A stretch of 64,000 nt of DNA from Isoetes taiwanensis. Its lineage: Eukaryota > Streptophyta > Lycopodiopsida > Isoetales > Isoetaceae. The stretch covers positions 14,872,003 to 14,936,002 of the forward strand of contig JAJEKV010000030.1 of NCBI GenBank assembly GCA_021234155.1. The letters are read 5' to 3'. Position numbers and translations under genes: made by a program. The notes under the pieces are model-generated. The model ran no database searches. It was not told the origin of the DNA and was given only the letters and a program-made list of their open reading frames with translations. Positions within the stretch are counted from its first letter, which is position 1. Every line of letters begins with the position of its first letter. Positions 1-10,568 of the stretch are shown here, piece after piece.

Positions 1-833
1 CAGCCATAAGGGGTCTTCAACTTTGTACCAAAGCATCTAAGTGAGGATTATGGTAGAAAGAAAGAAAGTGCAAGTGTTGATGGAATGCAGGTGAATATGG
101 TGGTGTGAAGGTGTGAGTGAGTGAAAGAAGGGTGAGAATGAGTGTAAATATGATAAGGTGGTGATGGAAAATGAGGTGAGGTGAGTGTGTAGATGTTGGA
201 ATCTCGCCAAAACAAGAAAATGTGTGAAAAATAGGTAAGAATAAGTATGAATATGGTAAGGTGGTGATGGGAATGGAGAGTACAAGGTGAGGTGAATGTG
301 TAAATGCTGAGATCTCGCCAAAACAAGAATATATATGCCTTCCTGATCCTGTTAAAAAATGCAACTCTGCTATGATGGTGAAGCTGAATTGCAGAGTGCT
401 TTCTTTTGGGAATGAAAATAAGAATAAGGGGTTTAAATGGATAGCAGGACCACTTATGGCAGATGAATAAAGATGGAGAAAGGGTGCACCCGCTTCATGG
501 AAACTTACAAAAAGTTAAACTTGATCCTTGCACTTCGCTATGATGGTGAAACCGAATTTGCAGAGCACATTTGGGGAGATAAAATGAAAGAGCATGGTCT
601 GGATGGAGGGGCGGACCACAATGAGACGGATGAATGAAAATGGAAAAAGGGTGCTCCCCGCAAATGACACTTGGCAATTAATAAAAATCCCGGCTTTGAA
701 GCTATTTGATGGCTCATCCTTCATACTGGCTAATCTGCAAATATAAACTTAATGAAAGCATTAGTTCTAAATTTAAGGCAAGTGCAATCTAATCCAACCT
801 ATCCAACCTATTCTAACTTTAATTCTAACTTGC

Positions 834-1999
834 CTAAGTTCTAGAACATAAAAAGAGACAAACATATATGTCGAATTCCCCAACATCTTTTCGTGTGAAT
901 AGTGTTGATAGGATTTGGAAGTGGCATCCCCGGTTAATTCCTTCAACCAATAAGAATTGGTGCCTCGCAGGTCCCAACACCTCATAGGGGCCCTCCCAAA
1001 GATTTTCAAACTTACTAGCCGAATCTTCCCTTGATTTATTCCATTTCAAAACTAATTCTCCAGTCTTGAAAGTCCCTTGTATTTTATGAGCAGCTTTGAA
1101 AGCAACCAAATCCTTGGCTTTTTTAAGAAAATTAGCATTCTCAGCTTCCATTCTATATTCTTCTAAATGCAAAAGGGCATCCAAATTTTTCCGCAAGGCA
1201 TACTCAAAAAGGCAAACACAACTTATGAGCTAACCTCGAGATGGAAGCTCAAGTTTCACCGAAGCACAGCTTCAATGCCATAAACTAAGTTAAAAGGGGT
1301 ATGAGTGGTTGCTGCTTTGATGGTGACTCTATAAGCCCATAGGGCATCCACCAGCTTGACATGCCAATCCCTTTGATTATCATCCACTGTTTTCTGCAAA
1401 ATACCCTTCAAAACTTTATTAGTAGCTTCTACTTGACCATTACCTTGGGGATAGTAGGAGGAACTCTTGGTATGTTTGACTTTAAGAATGGTCAATAAAT
1501 TAGCAATAACTTCATTCACAAAATATCGAATGTAATTGTAGAGGAATACCAAACCGCACAAATATACTCATGTAAGAACTTTGTTGTTGTAATGGCATTA
1601 GCCTGCCTTAAAGGAATTGCCTCTCGCCCATTTGGTAAAATAATCAGAGCTACAATAATGTGCCGATGTTGCCCTCTTGTAAGGGGGTTAATAGGGCCAA
1701 TATAATCTAATCCCCATATTTGAAAAGGTCCCGAGAAATTATGGGGTTTAGTGCAGCCGGGAGAAGGATCCTCTTGCCAAATATCTCGCACTTGTGGCAA
1801 GATTTTATAGCAAGATAACAATCTTTAAATATTGTAGGCCAATAATAACCTCGACCTCGAGAATTTTCTTGGCAAAGAGTATCTCCAAAGAAAATGGCCT
1901 CCACATACCCTCCTTCATGCATTTCTAATAATCAAAGCAGATTCCTCTTCATTGACACACCCTCGCAATAGTCCATCCCTCGTTGACTTTACACAAAAC
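834..1999 (-). pseudogene. integrase, copy A (frame-broken)
   Basis: Integrase region of the copy A retrotransposon. On the minus strand the zinc-binding part (MHEGG, then KSCHKCEIFGKR) lies near 1780-1925, the core (LDYIGPINP) near 1690-1725, and the catalytic-glutamate region (YYPQGNGQVEATNK) near 1430-1480. The C-terminal part follows with KFENLWEGPYEVLGPA near 970-1015. The frame breaks at several points, including the end of the second-aspartate segment near 1520-1560, where copy B is broken too. No functional enzyme can be made from this stretch as given. Confidence 0.8.
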
Positions 2000-2249
2000 A
2001 TCATTAATCATTTTGAATTGCCTCGCACTTTTCTTTTTAATCTCCTTTGGCTGGCTCGAGGTCACCCCAAGGCATTTCCTTGAATTGTAAGAAATTCTTT
2101 ATAGGTAGCACCAATCTTGTTGATTCTCGCTTCTTCATCATCTACCAGAAATAGGCTAAGGCATCCACAAAGTCAACAACTTCTACTACATCCTCATGAT
2201 CAAAGAAAATGTAAGGTAAATAAAGACCTGACTCTTCACCGATGTAACT

Positions 2250-3625
2250 CTTTTATGGAAATATCAAAGGTTTGTAGCTTGCAAGCCCACCTTTGAATTT
2301 TTTGGTTGAGGTAGCTTTACCAAATAACAAACCTCAAGTTGGATTTTGCTTCATATAAACCTGAACTGACTTTTCAATAGTAAATGACCTTGTCTCTGGC
2401 AATGAGGAACATGAGAGCAAAGCACTTTCTCCATTCTCGATATATTTCTCCATTGAACTCCATTGTTTGCTAGCAAAAGCTATAGTGTGCTTGTCCCGCA
2501 AGTAATAGCTAGTCCTATGACCTTTTTAGTAATAGTAATGTAGATTTCAAATGGCTTTTGTCCAAATCAGGTTTTTAAGAAGAGTTGCTTCACAAATGGA
2601 CTTTATAAGCAACTCAAAAGACTCTTGGCAATCTAATGACCATGTGACAGAACATACTTGCTCTCGATTTGGAAATCCCCCGCCTATTCTTGTTAGCTTA
2701 GAAATAGGACTTATAATGTGAGCAAAATTAGAATATACATCCTAAGAAAACTAGTCATGCCAATAAAACTTTTGACCTCGCTTCAAGTTTTGGGGGCACC
2801 AGCTTTTGAGGGCTTCAACTTTTTCTTGTGCCACTTGTATGCCATTGTTGGATACCTCATGTCCCAAAAGTTGGTTTTGGATGCAAAGAAAATACATTTC
2901 TTTGGGTTAAGGTTGACTCCGCATTCCCCACAAAGAACATATTTTTGCCAAAGAATTCCAAATGATTAGTAGGGTGAGATCCTAAACAAAGGTCATCCAA
3001 ATAAACTCAATTTTTGAGGAGACATGGGCCTAAAATAACATCCATAGCCCCTCTGAAAGTAGCAGGTGTGCATTCATTAGTCCAAAAGGCATTCTTTTCA
3101 TTGCATAAGTTCCCCAAGGGGTAATAAAAGAGGTCTTAGGTTGGTCTTCTTCCTTAATGCCAATTTGATTAAACCCCTAAAATCCATCTAGAAATGAGTA
3201 TACCTCTCCCTCGCACAAATATAAGATTTCTTCTAGAAAAGGCAAGGGGTAGCAGTCCTTTGATGGTGGCTTTGTTGAGGTCTCATAATCAATACAGATC
3301 CTTAAGGCACCACTTTTTTTTTTTCTACAGTGTACAATGCAAGACACCCATTCTCGATTAATAATTTCAATAATAACACCTGATCTAGCATTTTATCCAA
3401 CTCATCTTTAATCACCCCATCAATGAAGCATTAATTTTCTCGCTTTTTGAAAAACAAAGTTTACACCCTTCCTTAATCTTGATTTCAAATTGGCATACCT
3501 GCTTTATTCCAAAAGAAGCCTTTAATAATCCCAAGCAAACACATCCTTCCTTTCTTCAAAGAACATTTGTATATTCTCCCTATTTTGGTATTCAATTAGA
3601 TCTCCAACAAACAGGGTTCTAGTTT
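2250..3625 (-). pseudogene. reverse transcriptase and RT-linked RNase H, copy A (frame-broken)
   Basis: Minus-strand RT region of copy A, matching 47565-49622 in order and content but with many frame breaks, so almost no open frame survives. The complement of AGGTCATCCAAATA near 2989-3003 encodes the YLDD polymerase motif. The RT-linked RNase H lies near 2330-2620 and shows the same unusual YITITKK and YMKQNPT segments as copy B. Because the copies are duplicates of one insertion, this agreement is not independent evidence for the family state. Confidence 0.75.
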
Positions 3626-3649
3626 TACCATGTTTTGTAATGGTAATCT

Positions 3650-4671
3650 CTTCAAGATCATTTTCTTTTCGATGCATTAATGGTTAGAATAGGACAAAGA
3701 GCTTTTTACCGCACTAGCATCAAGGTCTTCCTCCGAATAGCTCCTTCGCTAGGTGTGCCATGAGAGTTTCCCTCAGCATAAGGTATCAGCTTCCACATTT
3801 TCTTCCCTTGGTATGTGAGTAATCTCCCATGAAGCAAAACTCGAAAGCACTCCCATTACTTGGTTTTTAAGAGCTCCATGTCTCAAGATTTTTGTTTGGT
3901 AATCTCCCTCAAAACTTGTCTACAAATTAATTGTGAGTCACCAAAAATGTGAATGTTGGTAATATCCATAGCTTTGGCTTCCCTCAAGTCCTCGCAATCA
4001 AAGCCTTATACTCGCTACATTAGAGGTGATTTGGGGAAGATCCTCCCTACTTTAGCTAAAAGTTTATGAGAGGAATCTTTCAGATAGCAAAGATGCAATA
4101 TTTAGTTTTTAGAAATACCTCCATCAAACCATAAGAATCCTAATGGCCCTTGTTTGTCGGGAAGTGCACATTCCATGATGAGAGGAACTGCTTTCATGTT
4201 TCCTTGGCCTTGCATTTTGTATTCTCAGAAAATCCCAAAGGTTCTTCAATTAGCATTTCCTTAATAAAAATTTACCTCCTCATTGGAACCATAGGAGCCA
4301 TCTTGATTATAGATTGTAGCAAATGAGAGCCATTGGAGATGGTACATCTCCCTTTGAGACCAAATTGGTCTAGCATCCACAAGAGCTAACCACCTCCTTC
4401 CTAAAAGTAAATCATAGATATCGACTCATCCCCTATGTCTTCAAAAGCCACCACAATAAAGTTGGCAGCTACAATTATGCCCCCAGATAATGTGCACTTT
4501 AGTTACCACACCAATGGGAGTGATCTTAGCATTATAAAAGGATCTCAATAGTATAGAAGCTTTGTCCACCTCGAAACCACATTTCTTCATAACATGATAT
4601 GGCATAATATTTAGGGGATCCCCATCAAGTAACACATTTGAGAAGGTATAACCTCCTAAAGTAGTCAACAT
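3650..4671 (-). pseudogene. protease C-terminal part and extra RNase H, copy A (frame-broken)
   Basis: Minus-strand counterpart of 49652-50690. The protease active-site region (LLDGDPLNIMPYHVMKKCGFEVD) reads near 4560-4640. The extra RNase H follows toward lower coordinates, with the first catalytic aspartate segment (FDGG) near 4110-4130 and the HIPREEN segment near 3800-3830. Frames are broken throughout. It confirms that the RNase H-like domain sits between protease and RT in this insertion. Confidence 0.7.
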
Positions 4672-5100
4672 ATGAATGCACTGTGGTCTTCTTCATTCTC
4701 AGTATAGAACAAGGTTAGTGGCATCAAAAAAATTCACACAAGCATTTAATACCTCACCATTGGTTTGTTGAAGTACCCTTTTTCTCAGAAGCTAGGTGCA
4801 ATCTTTAATAAGGTAAAAAAGATCCACACTCACCTTGGAATTTTTAAGCAAAACATCAACCTCATCAAAGTCTTGATCTTTCTTACCATATTTTTTGCCG
4901 AGGGGTGGAGCTATGGTTTGAGCAGTGATTCCACTACAGTGGTGAAGGCCCCGCAAGAGAATGCCTACTTGGTTCAAAGATGTACTTGAGCTTCATTCAT
5001 GCTTCTAGTTTGCACCACCATAACTTCTTCGATTTAGGAACTTCAGAGCTTTGAATAAATCTTATAGAGGTGCTTGGTTCAAAGAAATCTCACAGAGGGT

Positions 5101-6213
5101 TTAGACTCGGTCTCTTCTCTTTTTTCTCCGCTTAGCAAAGTATTCCTTAACAAAGACACCTAGCATCAAGATGGCCAACCTCTTTACAAAAAGAACAAAC
5201 AGACATTCCTTTCCAAAGTGGCCTTTTCTATTACATTTGGGGCACACTTGCCAATAGCAAATTTCTGATGGGTGAGAATTCCTATTGCAATGAATACATT
5301 CAGTGGTAAGTTTTACCCGTTTTGCAGCCTTGAGTTCAACCAATTGTTTGGTTATTTCGCTAGAGCTTCAAGAACTTTTGATAAATCGACTTCACCTCTC
5401 AACCCGAGAACTTGCTTCCTCATCTTTAGATTTCTTCTTTCTTTCTCAGATGGCATAAATTGGAATAGAAGGGGTGGTGATCATAATGTGCATCAATAGC
5501 ATCGTGGATAAAACGGGTCATGATTGTGGTGAGGAACATAATGCTTGTCGTGCAAGGTAGAGATCATCCGAAGTTAAATCGCTGGTTTTGGCAAAGACTT
5601 TGTGTATGGAATCAAACCCTTCAAAGAAGCTTGAATCTTGAGCAACTTCCTTTGATATCCGGGTCTTCTTTCCAAACCATTAATAAAAGCAGCGACTAAA
5701 AACAGAGTTGGGATGGTGACTTGTGCTTTTGACACCTGCCATAAATGTACTAAACCTTTCCTTGTAATCGTTCACACTCTCCCCGCATGTATAGAGAAAC
5801 CTTGCAATTCATTAACTAAATCCTTTGGAGCAGCTAACTTACCAAATCTATCCGTAAACTTCGACAAGTTCATCCCATGAAGTGGTGCCCATTAACTTTT
5901 CATAAGTTAACCAAGCACCAAATTTCACTTTCTTTCTTTGAAACATTTTTCAAACTCTCGAGAGCTTGCAGCCCTTCTTGAAGCCATAGTCTCTGTAATA
6001 ATCCTCAAATATTCTCAAGAAGTTGTTAGCACTCATAATCGAATCAAAAGTAGGCAAAGGAACAGGGACATTCAATTCAAATTGATATGGCATATTCTCA
6101 AGCAAAGCATACTTGAGAAACTTGAATGCAATGGCCTTTCTCTCGCAATGATCCGATGCATTAATATCTTCTATTGGTTCTTGGTCTGTCCGAAATTTTT
6201 GTTTTGGAGCCAT
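5101..6213 (-). pseudogene. gag and CCHC zinc knuckle, copy A (frame-broken)
   Basis: The minus-strand gag start (MAPKQKFRTDQEP) lies at 6213 and the N-terminal part is open to 5950. A zinc knuckle of the form CPKCNRKGHFGKEC reads at about 5205-5255. At the point where copy B's gag frame is interrupted (near 51442), copy A keeps a reading frame through LRGEVDLSK (near 5385-5405), so the two copies carry different lesions. Many CAG/CTG sites seen in copy B read as CG or CCG here. Confidence 0.8.
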
Positions 6214-6255
6214 GAGTTCTCGAGATCCGTGAAGATCTCTAGGGGACCTCCAAGA

Positions 6256-8182
6256 TGGTGACCCTCAACCCGCTTAGAGAATCAAACACAAGAAGCCAAC
6301 TTGAGTTTTCACCAAGTTGGGGTTAGAACCTCCAGATCACTTAAGGTGATCACTCTACACAAGAATTTTCCAAAGAAAAAAGCTCTCAGCCACGAAGTTT
6401 TCATACCTTTCCCAATTCCGAATTTGACCCTTTACTCAAATCGATGCGCATCTCATATACGCATCGATTTCCAAGATCGATGATCGCGGACTTGTTCAAA
6501 AAAGTTGTAGGCAAGCAAGGGTAAAGATCTTGACCAAGTCCGAAGTTTTAATTGGTAAGATATTCGATCTCAAAGTTGGGTCAATTTTTGGTCAATACCA
6601 CCAAACTAAAAACGAGCTCGTAGTTTTGTAACTTGAGTTGTAGGTTGAAATTTGAGGAAATTCCAAAACTAAGATGCTATATAGACTTCAAAGGTAAGGT
6701 GCATGCTGTTAAATCATGATTTGAATCACTAAAACTATTTTTTTTGGCAATCGCTTTTGTGGATATCACCTAAATTTGTATCGCATTTAATGCAAAAATG
6801 GTAACTTGAGTTTGGAATAGAATTTTTCGAATTTTGTGCACACAAAAAAATGAGATGGGAGATGAAGTGCAAATGGTCATATGCAAGAAAAAATAAGGGA
6901 ATTTTTATCAGAAAAAATGTTTGTGATGCAAAAATACTAAAGGATCATGATAAATCAACTTTTTGAATACTTGGCAATCAATTTTCATTGATATGAAGGT
7001 AATACAAGGTGAATAGGAATCTTAGGAACATAGATCAATCATCAAAATAGCTTAAGAGGTCAATAATAGTATCAATTCAATAATATCATTCCAATCTTCT
7101 CGTGATTAAATTGTGGAACACTCGTAGAGACTTCAAGAACGCCTTCGATCATGCTCAAAGATGTATCAATGTCGAGGTTTGATGCCCTGGCCTTCAAAAA
7201 CTTCAGAATTGTTTCCTTGTATATAGATATGGATTTGATGATTCATATCTTAGGGCTTAATTTTAGGCTTAATGAAATGCTTATGAGCGGGAATCCAAGA
7301 ATAGGTAGTTGTTATGGTTTAGGAATCCAATCTCAAGTGATTCGAAAGCAAGTTTACAGATTTAGGGTTGCCCAACCGTATTTTTCCTAAAATTTCGCGA
7401 TACGTTGGCCGTATTTTTGGGAGTATATGCTTGGAATATGCTGTATTTCGAAGTTTTGAAAAGCTAGACTATGGTTTAAAAGGTGCCTCATAAAATGGTT
7501 AAGGAGTTTGGATCATTTGAGGCAATGGCAAACCCTAGTTTTTGGGGATATGCTAGGGTCTAGATGCCATGTTTGGAATATTCCATGGGGTAGATGGGTA
7601 ACATGGGTATTTGAAGCATAATAGTGGAAAGGGGTATAAGAAATTTCAAAAATTTGACTAGGGGTATTTGCAAAGGTGTAACATGGGGGATAAGAATGAG
7701 AGAAAGGATATGAAATAGGAAGTTCATCTTTGAAAGGGGCAAAAGGCACTAGGAAAAAAAGGAATTAGGCAACCATGGAGTGATTGGCAAAATGGGTGAG
7801 CAAGGGGAGTATGGGTATGGGGAAAATATGACTAGGAAAAAATGTCAAAATGGAGGTAAAGATATGGATAAAAATGGCTAGGAAATGAAATCAAATACCA
7901 TGGGGTCTTCCAAAGTTTGTCTTCCAATCTTCAAAAAGCATCTTCCAATCTTCTAAACCCAGAATCTCATAAAGCATCCTTTGACTACCTTTGACCTCAA
8001 ATAGTGTACCTTTCATGGGAGTTGACCTTGAATATTGGTGTAGATCCTTGAAGATTGATGTTGTTTGACCTTCACATCAATGTTGACTACCAAGCTCTTT
8101 TTGATTTGTTTTTCTTCAAAATGACTTGACCTAACTTGAATACATGAACCAACAATTAGTATGTTGCCCTTTGGGGGCAACA
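6256..8182 (-). repeat. LTR of Ty3 copy A (5' LTR in element sense)
   Basis: About 1927 bp, near-identical in order to the two 1934-bp LTRs at 44086-46019 and 52296-54229. It begins TGGTGACCC (as the right LTR of copy B does) and ends GGGGCAACA. Internal differences from copy B concentrate at CAG/CTG sites; for example GATGCAGATC in copy B is GATGCGCATC here, and AACCTGGCTT is AACCCGCTT. Confidence 0.92.
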
Positions 8183-8187
8183 CTCCT
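8183..8187. repeat. target site duplication CTCCT, copy A right side
   Basis: CTCCT directly follows the LTR end, exactly as at 54230-54234. The matching left copy for this element would lie outside the window. Confidence 0.7.
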
Positions 8188-8398
8188 CCGACACATTTTT
8201 CCACGTAAAGTTTATGGGGGAGGAAATTTTATGCCACATGGCACTCTGTTATTGACCACAAATTCAAGAAAAATGTTGCCCATCCCTTTTAACATTGCAC
8301 ACAAAGATATTATAGGTTTTTTAAACATTTCACACAAAGACACTATAGGTTTTAATCTAGGCCTGTAATACGTGGAAACTTCCTCCCCGCTAACTCCC

Positions 8399-8727
8399 AC
8401 AAAAAATTACCCTCAAATTTATTCTGCACCACCAATGGCAGCATTAATCGGCGGCTCCATAGTTCTCCACCACCGCCACCTAAGGCATGGCTATCATTTT
8501 GCATACCAGTGGGTCCGACAACCCCCTACCGATATTCATAGTCCTTTCAGCCAGATATTACTTCTTTTTTGCTATTTCTTTATATTGTCATGGGGGCTTC
8601 GGCCCCCATGCCGCCTTTTGTTTGGGCTTAGGCCTTTGTTTTGTTGGGGCTCATGCCCTCCTTCCTTGTTCTCGTCCCATAACCCGATTGGTTCTCGTGG
8701 ACGATAAAAAAATCTTATCTTATCTTT
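8399..8727 (+). mobile_element. SINE-like element with LINE-type 3' end, copy A
   Basis: A roughly 330-bp element that ends in CCCATAACCCGATTGGTTCTCGTGGACGATAAAA-type sequence and a CTTAT-repeat tail. The 3' end matches the ends of the LINEs near 35.23 and 61.79 kb, including a small hairpin with loop GATT. The body (GGCTTCGGCCCCCATGCC, then TTTGTTTGGGCTTAGGCC) has no coding capacity and no clear tRNA-like A and B boxes. Its 5' part recurs at 40340-40412 and the whole element at 54444-54783. It may be a SINE or a non-autonomous LINE derivative that uses the LINE reverse transcriptase. Confidence 0.6.
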
Positions 8728-10011
8728 AAACCCGTGTCCCAGTAGTTATACTAATCCAACCGCCCCCTCGCCATTGGATTCAAAGGTGGTTATATTCTAA
8801 CTTCCTAAATATTTTTATGGAATATCCTAAGAATTATTGACAATAATCCTTCAATATTTTTTGTAGAGAAGTTTCCAATGTAGCCTCTTTCTCTCAAGGT
8901 TCGTTCGAAAAATCTTCCGGCTTCCTCGCCATGCCTTTGTTAATAAGCATCAAATTGGTGATAATAAAGCTTGGATTTAGAGATGAAACATGAAGACCCA
9001 TCTCGTGTACAATGTTTTGTGCCAATAATTATGGTTTGTGCAGAAAAATACTTTAACTTTTGTATCCCTCGAGCTTGGAAGAAACAAGAGTAAATTGCGC
9101 TGTTAAAGATTTTTAACCTTGTGGGCATTGAAAATTTGGGATGGTAGAAATTTGGTCGCATCCGTGATGTGCCTTTGATTGAATGTTGTTTTTCTTGGCC
9201 ATACCTTTGCTCCGCTTCCTCACAGCATTTGGCTACAAAGCATCAAATCCTACTACCGCTTGGCATACCTTTTGAATAGCTTTGCTTAGCGCTGAATAGC
9301 ATAAAATATACGGGTTCCTCCTCGCTTTGTTCTTGTTTCAAAACATGAAACTATGAAGGCAAAACAAGGTTCATGCCCTTTGAAAGATGCTTCTAATAGA
9401 ACTTCGTAATCGTAAACTGCGGTAGCTGCATGGCATGGCTTGAGCTTGTATCCAACCATTTTCTTTTTATTATTCAATGACTCAAAAAGATGCAAAACCT
9501 TGCAGCCCAAAAATCCTCGGGTTAGAAACATGCTATTGAATCGTGAAAACCGCCTTTAGATATCGATAGCATCAAATCGTGCAGCATAACTTGCTCCTAA
9601 TTGGTTTAAGGGAGGTTAACCCTCTCTCTGGGATTTTTATCCTGAGGGGTTTTTTTTTGAAGGGGGTTTAGAGGGTCTTTGGTATAATATTCTTATGAAT
9701 ATTCTTTATGTGGAAAGGAAGGAGGAGGGGGGGGTACCATGAGTAAAAGATCCTTTGTGCATAATCATGAGGACCCTTTGCAAAGACATTCTCAATAATA
9801 TACATTGGATGATATCCAAGAAGGTTAGTACTTTGGCAAACAGGACATGAGATGTTTGTTATGGAATATATATCATTTTTTTTTATTTTCTACCCATGAA
9901 ATCCTTCATATACATGTGGATGCTTGTAGACCCTTTACTTTGTAAGTTTTCCCTGCCTATGGACCTTGTATTTTCAAAAAATATATGGTGGTGGATCGAT
10001 TGGACCTTGGT
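8728..10011. other. intergenic flank, no gene seen
   Basis: The same sequence occurs at 54784-56099. No convincing coding region is visible on either strand. It contains an unstable G-run near 9725-9736 and scattered short repeated phrases such as AAGCATCAAAT (near 8945, 9238 and 9560). Probably old, unrecognised transposon sequence. Confidence 0.5.
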
Positions 10012-10568
10012 AATACAAACCATTAACATCCAACATATAAAATTTAAATCCAACCTCACATAAATATCGACAATAATAACATATATTTACATTGACATTA
10101 ATTAACATTGCCATTGGGTCCAACATTTAAATTAAAATCCTCTTAAACCCTTTGGTTTGGGTATATTCACACCCGGGACTCCCGCAAATCCAGAGCTATT
10201 GATAGGCATATTCACCCCTTATTCCTTAATCTACACAAGACGTGAAGTTCCTCGCTTGGGGTATGCAAGTACAAAAATTTGCTATACCAGATAACAAGAT
10301 TCGCAAAAATACTATAAGATTTCAAGCTTTAATACTATATGGTGTTGATTTTGCAATGCAAAATACAATTATGAGGGCTCCTTCGTTCTCCTGTACACCC
10401 CCGTGTGAATATGCACACAAAACCAAAGGGGGCTTAAGGGGATTTTAATTAAATGTGTTGGACCCAATGGTTGTATTAATTAATGTCAATGGTAGTTATG
10501 TGTTGGCTGTTAATGTCAATGGTTGTTATGTGTTGGGGATTTAATTTTTATATGTTGGGGTTTGTGTT
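10012..10568. mobile_element. foldback (long terminal inverted repeat) element, copy A
   Basis: Two arms of about 200 bp read as near reverse complements around a roughly 200-bp centre. The left arm carries CCATTGGGTCCAACA and CCTTTGGTTTGGGT; the right arm carries the inverse, ACCAAAGGG and TGTTGGACCCAATGG. The better preserved copy is at 56100-56708. No transposase is visible, so it is a non-autonomous DNA element. The arms also contain internal repeats of a CATAACNACCATTGACATT phrase. Confidence 0.75.

Larger units (their letters stand above)
1..8182 (-). mobile_element. Ty3/gypsy LTR retrotransposon, copy A (cut by window edge, decayed)
   Basis: This is the 5' part (in element sense) of the same retrotransposon insertion that is complete at 44086-54229. 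It runs on the minus strand from an LTR at 6256-8182 down through gag, protease, extra RNase H, RT and integrase to the 3' untranslated region at the window start. Position 1 corresponds to 46052, so the 3' LTR lies outside the window. Every reading frame is broken by many small indels, and the longest intact pieces are about 120 codons (integrase, 834-1196). The right junction GGCAACA/CTCCTCC is identical to that of copy B, so the two are duplicates of one insertion. Many differences from copy B are at CAG/CTG triplets, so part of the decay may be sequence error. Confidence 0.9.

Noticed and set aside
7513-7749. Small repeated frames inside the LTRs (also 45327-45587 and 53537-53797) as LTR-encoded proteins
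   Set aside because: They are Pro/His/Ser-rich, differ in frame extension among LTR copies and have no similarity; LTR sequence turnover explains them.
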